From positions 1-50,965 of the forward strand of contig QNYK01000092.1 of assembly GCA_003973385.1 (NCBI GenBank): a DNA stretch of 50,965 nucleotides. The letters run 5' to 3'. This document shows positions 45,248 through 50,965 of the stretch, piece after piece. The stretch's first letter is position 1, and each line of letters begins with the position of its first letter. A program made the translations under genes and the position numbers. The stretch is from Bacillota bacterium. Lineage in GTDB: Bacteria > Planctomycetota > UBA8108 > UBA1146. Below the pieces are notes generated by a model that did no database searches, was not told the origin of the DNA, and worked only from the letters and a program-made list of their open reading frames with translations.

Positions 45248-46347
45248 AGAGGATCTTGCTGGCGGGAGGAAACTCCGGAGGACATATCTATCCGGGCTTG
45301 TCACTGGCGAGATCCCTGGTCGATCTAGGCATCGCCGAGGTCCTCTTCCTCGACCACGGAACAGCGCTGGAGCGAAAGATCCTCGATGGTTGTGATCTTG
45401 AAACTGTATCACCCCCATGGCAGGGAGTTGGCACCATCCGTCAGGCTCTGTTTCGAGTCATCCCGGCACTCGGTTGGCTTCGTGAACAGCGCATCGATGC
45501 AGTGATCGCACTGGGGGCCCGTCCTGGAGTTGCAGTGGGTATTGCCGCATCCCTGTCGGGGAAACCGCTCTTCCTGCTGGAACAGAACAGGGTGATGGGT
45601 CTGGCAAATCAGTTACTGACTCGTTTCGCACGCAAGGTTTTTCTCAGCTGGTCGTTGGACAAAGCATCTCGTGTCATGCGATCACGGAGTGCCATCCTGG
45701 GTTGCCCGGTTCGTGATAGTTTCGTTCCGAGCACGCCGATCTCCGCTGGCATTCCAGAGTTGTTGATCATGGGGGGAAGCCAGGGAGCAGAGGCGGTCAA
45801 CGATTCCATCCTCGAGGCAGCGACCCACCTGAGCCAGCCTGGCGCATTTCGAGTCCATCATATCTGCGGTCCAGGAAAAGCGCAGGGGATCGAAGACAGA
45901 TGGCACCGAGCGGGAGTGGCTGCGACGGTCCGTTGCTACCTTGATGATCCTGCACAGGCGCTGATCGACGCCAGCCTGGTGCTGGGAAGAGCGGGCGGAT
46001 CGACCGTTGCAGAGGTCTGTTGCGTCGGCCGAGCAGCCATGTACTGGCCCTTTCGCCATCATGGTGATCAACATCAAGTGAGGAATGCCAGCCATGTTGC
46101 GCAAAACGGTGGTGGCCTCGTGGTCGACAAAGAAACCCCGAAACAGATCGCTGTTCTGATCGAATTGTTGATTCAGGACCGATCCAGGCTCGAACAGATG
46201 TCGATCCGCTCTCGGCAACTGGGACGTCCAGGTGCGGCTCAAAGGATTGCCGAGATGATCGGCGTCCACCTGGGTCAGCGGATCGGTACCTCAGGCCCTG
46301 AAAATCCTGATATCTTCCACCGACCTCAACTGGAGGTGACTGGATGA
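45244..46347 (+). CDS. murG: UDP-N-acetylglucosamine--MurNAc-pentapeptide pyrophosphoryl-undecaprenol GlcNAc transferase
   Basis: Makes lipid II from lipid I. 367 residues. The first G-loop is LLAGGNSGGHIYPGL (usually GGGTGGH), the second IMGGSQGAEAVN, and the donor site has GRAGGSTVAEVCCVGRAAMYWPFRHHGDQHQVRNA. It starts at ATG 45244, overlapping the ftsW stop, although the frame is open from 45043. The stop overlaps the LysM gene. Lipid I comes from MraY, whose gene is not in the window. Confidence 0.95.
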   Translation: MKRILLAGGNSGGHIYPGLSLARSLVDLGIAEVLFLDHGTALERKILDGCDLETVSPPWQGVGTIRQALFRVIPALGWLREQRIDAVIALGARPGVAVGIAASLSGKPLFLLEQNRVMGLANQLLTRFARKVFLSWSLDKASRVMRSRSAILGCPVRDSFVPSTPISAGIPELLIMGGSQGAEAVNDSILEAATHLSQPGAFRVHHICGPGKAQGIEDRWHRAGVAATVRCYLDDPAQALIDASLVLGRAGGSTVAEVCCVGRAAMYWPFRHHGDQHQVRNASHVAQNGGGLVVDKETPKQIAVLIELLIQDRSRLEQMSIRSRQLGRPGAAQRIAEMIGVHLGQRIGTSGPENPDIFHRPQLEVTG

Positions 46348-47057
46348 AGATGAACACACTTCGGTGGAGTTTCTGCATCACGGTTCTCATCGCAGGGATC
46401 TTCACGGTGAGTAACGGCATCAGCCCGGACGAAATCCCATTGCCGGGACGAGCCGATGATGTGCTGACGAGCCCGGCATCTCTCTCCTGGTATTCGGTGG
46501 ATGAACGATCGCGGCAACTGCTCGAAGAGATGCCACTCCCGGCAGGACTCCAGGATCCTCCGGTGATGGTGAAGCCACCTTCGGTCGCTCCAGAGCCACT
46601 CGGTGGTGATCCAGTGATACCGGGGCAAGACGACCCGGGGCGTCGTGAGATCAGCCAGCAGTCCCCAACGCAGTGGACAGTGCGCGCAGGAGATAGCCTC
46701 TGGAAAATCGCGGCCGAGGTGCTGGGCAGCGGAGTTCGATCCGCGGAGATCATCGCACTCAATCGCGAAATCGACCCCGATCGTCTCAAGGTGGGGCAAA
46801 TCATCCGGCTGCCTGGCAACCGGGAGTCAGCGGCTCCACTCGGTTCAGGGCAACGCGACAACAAGGTGACGATCCACACGGTGGAGTCTGGAGATACACT
46901 GGTCTCCATCGCCAGACACTACTACGGTGTCGAGGACTGGCTGCCGATCCTGGAAGCAAATCGTGATCAAATCGATGCTCCGGAGGTGCTCAAGATCGGC
47001 ATCCAGCTGCGAGTTCCCGATCGGGTTCCAGATCGAAATAGGAATGACCATCGATGA
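46344..47057 (+). CDS. LysM protein embedded in the dcw cluster
   Basis: 237 residues. A signal anchor (WSFCITVLIAGIFTV) precedes a Pro-rich region (about 25-105), then two LysM domains: WTVRAGDSLWKIAAEVLGSG...LKVGQIIRLPG (about 112-155) and HTVESGDTLVSIARHYYGVEDW...LKIGIQLRVP (about 175-225). LysM binds peptidoglycan. It overlaps murG and murC by 4 nt each, so it is made with cell-wall enzymes. No catalytic domain is present. It probably binds or organises new peptidoglycan; the partner is unknown. Confidence 0.85.
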   Translation: MKMNTLRWSFCITVLIAGIFTVSNGISPDEIPLPGRADDVLTSPASLSWYSVDERSRQLLEEMPLPAGLQDPPVMVKPPSVAPEPLGGDPVIPGQDDPGRREISQQSPTQWTVRAGDSLWKIAAEVLGSGVRSAEIIALNREIDPDRLKVGQIIRLPGNRESAAPLGSGQRDNKVTIHTVESGDTLVSIARHYYGVEDWLPILEANRDQIDAPEVLKIGIQLRVPDRVPDRNRNDHR

Positions 47058-48448
47058 GTGACCGAGCCATTCCCGACAAGATCCACATCGTGGGCATCTG
47101 TGGAGCTGCAACCAGTGGACTGGCGATGCTGCTGAGAGATCGTAATCACGAGGTCTCAGGGAGCGATCAGGACGGTCGCCATAAGGAGATGTTCCTCGGT
47201 GCGGGAATCCGCTTCATTCAGGGTCACGATGTTCGAAATGTGCCGAAGGATGCAGGGTTGGTGATCCGGTCGGCAGCGGTTCCAGTCAACAATGCAGAGG
47301 TCGCCGAGGCGCGCAGACTCGGAATCGAGGTGCTTCTATACAGCGAGGTTCTGGGACGGTTGGCGGCAACAGGCCACGCCATCGCAGTTGCGGGAACCCA
47401 TGGCAAGACATCTACGACGGGAATGTTGACGAGCATCATGATTGCGGCGGGGAGAGATCCATCCGTCATCATCGGTGGGGAACTGGAAGCGATCGGTGGC
47501 CGCAACTGGCGAAATGGTAACGGTGAGGATTTCATCGTCGAGGCGTGCGAGTTCCAGCGTAGTTTTCTGAACCTGAGTCCGAGCGCCGGGATCATCACCA
47601 ACATCGAGGTCGATCACCCCGAGATCTATTGCAACCTGGACGCGGTTCAGCAGACCTTTCGTTCCTTCCTCGAGGGATTCCGCACCGGTGCTCCTGTCGT
47701 GATTCCAGAACTTCATGCCGACCGCCTCAGCGGTATTGCAGATGTCGAACCGATCCTGTTCGGTCTCGATCAGGGGCCTGGGTGGAGATCGACTGTGATC
47801 GAGGACGGGCTGCATCCCCTCATCCTGATCAGTCATGACGGGGTTGCAAAATTGGAGGTCCGGTTATCGATTCCGGGAAGGCACACGATTCTCAATGCGA
47901 CTGCAGCCGTTGCGTTGGCTGCGGGGCTCGATGTGAATCTGGAATGGATCCAGGCCGGAATCGAGAGTTACAGGGGAGTCAAACGACGCTTCGAACGTCG
48001 GGATGTGTTGCCTGGAGTCGAGTGGTTCGAAGATTATGCACACCATCCAACCGAGGTCAGCACTACTCTCGAGACCGGCAGGGGCCTGTTTCCCGATCGC
48101 AAGATCTGGGCAATGTTTCAGCCCCACCAGGCAACTCGTCTGCAACACTTCCTGAACGAGTTCACCGACGCCTTCGATTGCTCCGACGAGGTGCTGTTAT
48201 TGCCGATCTATCATGTGAGGGAAGATAACCGCGATTTCCCCACCGACTTGCTCTCACAATTCGCAGCCAGGTTGAGAGCCCGTGGCATTTCTACGCGCAT
48301 CATCGGCTCCAAGCATGCGGTGTATGACCTGCAAGAAATCGTCAGGCCGGGAGACGTGGTGTTTTCGCTCGGTGCGGGCGACATCGACAAGATAGGTACT
48401 CGGATACGTGAAGAGGTCGCGTCTGTGCAGCAGGGACAACCGGGATGA
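47054..48448 (+). CDS. murC: UDP-N-acetylmuramate--L-alanine ligase
   Basis: First ligase of the stem peptide. 464 residues. The N-terminal Rossmann loop is IVGICGAATSGLAMLL (usually GIGGAGMSGLA; the changes are noted), the ATP loop AVAGTHGKTSTTGML, and EACEFQRSFLNLSP, ITNIEVDHPEIY, RRFERRD and DYAHHPTEVSTTLE follow. Overlaps the LysM gene and murB by 4 nt each (ATGA). Confidence 0.94.
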   Translation: MSDRAIPDKIHIVGICGAATSGLAMLLRDRNHEVSGSDQDGRHKEMFLGAGIRFIQGHDVRNVPKDAGLVIRSAAVPVNNAEVAEARRLGIEVLLYSEVLGRLAATGHAIAVAGTHGKTSTTGMLTSIMIAAGRDPSVIIGGELEAIGGRNWRNGNGEDFIVEACEFQRSFLNLSPSAGIITNIEVDHPEIYCNLDAVQQTFRSFLEGFRTGAPVVIPELHADRLSGIADVEPILFGLDQGPGWRSTVIEDGLHPLILISHDGVAKLEVRLSIPGRHTILNATAAVALAAGLDVNLEWIQAGIESYRGVKRRFERRDVLPGVEWFEDYAHHPTEVSTTLETGRGLFPDRKIWAMFQPHQATRLQHFLNEFTDAFDCSDEVLLLPIYHVREDNRDFPTDLLSQFAARLRARGISTRIIGSKHAVYDLQEIVRPGDVVFSLGAGDIDKIGTRIREEVASVQQGQPG

Positions 48449-49338
48449 GGTCCCCGCCACTGAACATCCAGGAATCGGTGCTGCTGCGCCAGCGTTGCTG
48501 GTATCAGACCGGTGGTGAAGCGAGGTACTTTGGTCGCCCTGGATCTCTGGAAGAACTGCAGCAGCAGGTCGACTGGGGTAACGCGGCGGGATTTCCCCTG
48601 TTTCTCATGGGACACGGCTCGAATGTACTCTTTGCCGATGACGGATTCGATGGGCTGGTCATCTGTACCACCGGGTTGAAGGCCACGGAGGTTGTCGAGC
48701 CGGGAGTGATCGAGGTCGAGGCGGGCTTCCAACTCGAAAAACTGGTCGACCAGGCCAACAAGCTTGGCTGGCAAGGACTCGAATCATTCCCGGGGATACC
48801 AGGGACGATCGGGGGCGCTGTGTGGGGAAACGCCGGCGCCGGTGGTGAGGACATCGGCGACCGCGTTTCTGAGGTTCTACTTTTGGAGCCGGGCCAGGGA
48901 CGCGAATGGGTCGACAGTCGTGACCTGGATTGGCGTTACCGTTACTCGGGGATTGAAGATCGGGTTGTCGCCGCGGTTCGGTTGCGGCTCAACGAAGGAT
49001 CCGATCCTCAGGAGTTGAAGAGAAGAACTGCCGAGGTCGAAAAGAGAAAGCGGGATACTCAACCCTTCGCCCTGAGATCTTGCGGCTGCATCTTTCGCAA
49101 CCCTCCTGGACAGAGTGCAGGGGCGCTGATCGAGAAGAGCGGCCTCAAGGGAACCACGCTGGGAGGAGCACGGGTTTCCATCGAGCATGCCAACTTCATC
49201 GTCAATGAAGGGGGGGCGACTTCACGCGACATCGAACAATTGATCGAGAGGATTCGGAGCCATGTGAAGAAGTTGTATTCTGTGGATCTGGAGCGTGAGG
49301 TGATCATGCCAGGACATCGGGGGGGGGGCCGGAGTTGA
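48445..49338 (+). CDS. murB: UDP-N-acetylenolpyruvoylglucosamine reductase
   Basis: Reduces the enolpyruvyl group to UDP-MurNAc with FAD and NADPH. 297 residues. Visible: FAD-binding MGHGSNVLFADDGFDGLVI and GLESFPGIPGTIGGAVWGNAGAGGEDI, WRYRYSGI, and SCGCIFRNPPGQSAGALIEKSGLKG. C215 sits where Ser229 acts in E. coli; Cys there is known in many type II enzymes. The end is HRGGGRS in a run of ten G (49319-49328). The stop TGA overlaps the ftsQ-like TTG. Confidence 0.94.
   Translation: MRSPPLNIQESVLLRQRCWYQTGGEARYFGRPGSLEELQQQVDWGNAAGFPLFLMGHGSNVLFADDGFDGLVICTTGLKATEVVEPGVIEVEAGFQLEKLVDQANKLGWQGLESFPGIPGTIGGAVWGNAGAGGEDIGDRVSEVLLLEPGQGREWVDSRDLDWRYRYSGIEDRVVAAVRLRLNEGSDPQELKRRTAEVEKRKRDTQPFALRSCGCIFRNPPGQSAGALIEKSGLKGTTLGGARVSIEHANFIVNEGGATSRDIEQLIERIRSHVKKLYSVDLEREVIMPGHRGGGRS
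49319..49328 (+). repeat. G10 homopolymer at the end of murB
   Basis: Ten G in a row, in phase as cGG GGG GGG GGc, so G GGG GGG satisfies the X XXY YYZ slip pattern. A -1 slip, or one added G, continues CCG GAG TTG ATC with no stop and joins the ftsQ-like frame at its TTG 49335. The G-run may also serve as part of the ftsQ ribosome-binding region. Confidence 0.9.
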
Positions 49339-50213
49339 TCAGGGAAGTGACCACAGAAGTCAACGGGGCCGACAAGCACGACGGCAGAAACTGGTTGCTG
49401 GCGATCCTGTTGCTGATCACCTTTGGCACCTTTCTTGTCATCGCCAAGCACGAGGTGGATCTTCGTCTGACACGAGCGGGCGGTGTCTGGTCCATCGAAC
49501 CGTCAACATTGCCAGACTGGTTTCCCGAGAGGTTCGAGGGCCATCTCGATTCCCTCAGAGAGATACCCTCTCGGGTTTCTCTGCAGTCGGTCCACTGGCA
49601 GCAGCAGGTGAAACGAGAACTGTCGAGGAACCCCTGGATCTCCTCGGTTCAGCGCGTCGAGCGCACGCCTGACGGGATCGGATTCTCGGGCCGTTTCAGG
49701 AGACCATCTGTCGGTGTTCGGTGTCTGGATGGGTGGCTACTTGCGGACGGTTCAGGAAGGGTCATCGATCGCCAGACTGGAGATTTTCTCGATTCGAAGT
49801 GGGGCGTCCCGGAATACATCCCGATGGGCGATGGCCAGCAGCAGAACCAACTCGCCATGGCGAACTCCGGGTTCATCCTCGAGGGGCTACAATTCGAGGA
49901 ACTGTTCTCGCTGTTGTCGGTACTGTGGGCGGACAAGGTGTTTGATCGAGTTCCCGGCTTCCTTCACGAGATTTCCAGCACCGTCGAGGAAGGGGGCGCA
50001 CACCGCTGGCATCTCCATACCACTGCCGGGATTCCACTTCACTGGGGTCGATCTCCCGCCTCCACCGCGGCAGCAGTGACCACCTCGGAGCAGAAACTGG
50101 ACTGCCTCCGACAGGTGCTCGAATTGCGTCATGAATTGACCGGGTCGAGTAACATCCCGGGAATCAGTCTCTACAGCGGTGAGGAGCCACTGGTGGTCGA
50201 TGGTCACCAGTGA
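49335..50213 (+). CDS. FtsQ/DivIB-like divisome protein
   Basis: 292 residues. One N-terminal helix (NWLLAILLLITFGTFLVIA, about 16-34) and a POTRA-like segment (VSLQSVHWQQQVKRELSRNPWISSVQRVERTPDGIGFSG) lead into the typical FtsQ strand RFRRPSVGVRCLDGWLLADGSGRVID, then a beta domain. Place after murC-murB supports FtsQ. TTG 49335 overlaps the murB stop; GTG 49347 is an alternative. ftsA and ftsZ do not follow, as they would in many clusters. Confidence 0.7.
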   Translation: MIREVTTEVNGADKHDGRNWLLAILLLITFGTFLVIAKHEVDLRLTRAGGVWSIEPSTLPDWFPERFEGHLDSLREIPSRVSLQSVHWQQQVKRELSRNPWISSVQRVERTPDGIGFSGRFRRPSVGVRCLDGWLLADGSGRVIDRQTGDFLDSKWGVPEYIPMGDGQQQNQLAMANSGFILEGLQFEELFSLLSVLWADKVFDRVPGFLHEISSTVEEGGAHRWHLHTTAGIPLHWGRSPASTAAAVTTSEQKLDCLRQVLELRHELTGSSNIPGISLYSGEEPLVVDGHQ

Positions 50214-50318
50214 TGGAGCAGTGGCGTCCGTCAAACTGGCCTGATATCCTCGCCGACGCGTTTGCCATGCAGTGCCACCGCATTCTCGTGGCGTAGCGAG
50301 TGCCCTGGATGTTCGATA

Positions 50319-50371
50319 CCACGGGCCGGGCTCGCTGCTGTGAATCAGCACCGACCGTGGTTTCCCGGCCC
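50319..50371 (+). promoter_or_regulatory. Leader with two mutually exclusive pairings
   Basis: CCACGG (50319-50324) can pair with CCGTGG (50355-50360), and GGGCCGGG (50323-50330) with CCCGGCCC (50364-50371). Left arms overlap and right arms are in the wrong order for both to form as nested stems, so they compete. A small hairpin TGCTG-TGAAT-CAGCA (50336-50350) sits inside. It lies 30 nt before the next gene. A switch-like role is inferred only. Confidence 0.35.
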
Positions 50372-50400
50372 GATCAGGGGCCAGCAAGGAGAGTCGTCAG

Positions 50401-50670
50401 TTGTCAGATGCAGACAGATATCGGCGCCTCTTCGGAGAAGTGGCCATCGAACAGGGTGTCGTGAATGAGACCCAGATCTACGAGGCATTGACGATCCAGG
50501 AGCGACTCAGAAATGAGGGCAAGCAAGTACCACTGCTGGGCCAGGTGCTGGTCGAACTGGGGCACCTGACTCCAGAGCAACTGCAGCAACTGATCGAGAT
50601 CCTGTACCCCGTCTCGGACGAGGATGGCTCGGCGGGCGACGAGAAGGTGATCGGGAGCGAGGGGTCATGA
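50401..50670 (+). CDS. Small GspE/MshE N-terminal-like domain protein
   Basis: 89 residues, TTG start with AAGGAGA 7 nt upstream. The sequence RLFGEVAIEQGVVNETQIYEALTIQERL, then LLGQVLVELGHLTPEQLQQLIEIL, has the duplicated 'LG.ILVE.G.L...QL..AL..Q' pattern of the type II secretion GspE N-domain and MshEN, which in MshE binds c-di-GMP. Here it stands alone with an acidic C-tail. The stop overlaps the next start (ATGA). Function unknown. Confidence 0.65.
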   Translation: MSDADRYRRLFGEVAIEQGVVNETQIYEALTIQERLRNEGKQVPLLGQVLVELGHLTPEQLQQLIEILYPVSDEDGSAGDEKVIGSEGS

Positions 50671-50965
50671 CAGCCGACGATGAAACGAAGGAATCCAGCG
50701 AGGGAAGACCAAAAAAGAAGCGGCGCGTGCCCACTCCTCGCACGAAGGGTAGCGCCGATGCATCGGGCGGGAATAGGATCCCGCCCAGACGGGTGGCTGC
50801 CACCCCCGATGCGGGGTCTGCGGCTGCTCCGAGCGTGAGTTCGGATTCGCAAGCCGCCCAGCAGGCCTCTGCCCAGCAGGCTGCCGCCCAGCAAGCGGCT
50901 GCCCAGCAAGCGGCTGCCCAGCAAGCGGCTGCCCAGCAGGCCGCTGCCCAGCAAGCGGCTGCCCA
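50667..50965 (+). CDS. Partial protein with Ala/Gln tandem repeat (continues beyond the window)
   Basis: Starts ATG 50667, overlapping the previous stop by 4 nt. The first 60 residues are charged and basic (KKKRRVPTPRTKG). From 50856 the chain becomes AAQQA repeats that run off the window edge. The real domain must lie beyond. The long low-complexity start would suit a linker or a disordered N-terminal region; no identity can be given. Confidence 0.6.
   Translation, partial: MTADDETKESSEGRPKKKRRVPTPRTKGSADASGGNRIPPRRVAATPDAGSAAAPSVSSDSQAAQQASAQQAAAQQAAAQQAAAQQAAAQQAAAQQAAA
50856..50965 (+). repeat. 15-bp tandem repeat, AAQQA
   Basis: Seven full units of about GCCCAGCAAGCGGCT plus a partial unit at the edge. 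The first two units differ, later ones are almost identical, so the array grows at its 3' side. The unit is a multiple of three, so copy number changes keep the frame. Confidence 0.88.

Noticed and set aside
50709-50729. PKKKRRV as a nuclear localisation signal
   Set aside because: Bacterial gene with a Shine-Dalgarno neighbourhood; a basic stretch of this kind occurs by chance.
50856-50965. CRISPR-like repeat array
   Set aside because: The 15-bp units are in frame, without spacers, and encode AAQQA.

Overview
The window looks like a chromosomal stretch of a moderately GC-rich Gram-negative-type bacterium, most likely from the Planctomycetota or a neighbouring lineage. This is inference from gene content. 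It carries an FHA-domain membrane Ser/Thr kinase, a GldA/GldF/GldG-type ABC module with a DUF4340 protein, LarE, inositol-phosphate synthase, and a division and cell wall (dcw) cluster that lacks mraY, murD, ftsA and ftsZ. MurE has the meso-diaminopimelate motif DNPR. Lnt and SecA-type signal peptides imply a lipoprotein-bearing envelope. TTG and GTG starts are unusually common (about 18 of about 45 genes). I see no rRNA, tRNA or CRISPR array.

Layout. 1-2000: an IS3-family (IS407-like) element (202-1472) sits between two truncated genes that point into it: the first 22 codons of a secreted protein on the left and the first 172 codons of myo-inositol-phosphate synthase on the right. There is no target duplication, so the element probably marks a deletion or rearrangement. 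2000-6000: rpsU with its own promoter and terminator, lnt, and rpoN. 6100-12300: a translationally coupled five-gene operon (gldA-gldF-gldG-DUF4340-unknown) in which every stop overlaps the next start. 12300-15500: a DUF3108-like secreted protein, a coiled-coil protein and a ThiF/MoeB-like E1 enzyme. 15700-21700: phospholipid and nitrogen genes (plsY, gpsA, a PII-like protein, glnA, larE, cmk, plsC). 21700-26500: rpsA with an unusual leader and an acidic repeat tail, a frameshifted membrane-anchored protein, and tyrS.

26463-35700: a block on the minus strand, read as dnaE-yggS-kinase-yggU-pnp-clpP-purN and largely coupled by overlaps. 35884-36642: an unknown zinc-ribbon-like protein.

37000-50213: the dcw cluster: mraZ (with four MraZ-type boxes upstream), an 87-residue unknown, rsmH, an ftsL-like gene, ftsI, murE, murF, ftsW, murG, a LysM protein, murC, murB and an ftsQ-like gene. 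Almost every junction overlaps by 4 nt. A run of ten G at the murB/ftsQ junction is placed so that a -1 frameshift would fuse MurB to FtsQ. The window ends in a gene with a GspE/MshE-N-like domain and the start of a protein carrying a 15-bp tandem repeat (AAQQA).

The most interesting leads are the MurB-FtsQ slippery run, the LysM and 87-residue genes embedded in dcw, the twin identical-tip hairpins before rpsA, the MraZ box array, the unknown fifth gene of the Gld operon, the possible frameshift in the gene at 24127-25229, and the IS-bounded double truncation. No clearly new defence or mobile system was found.
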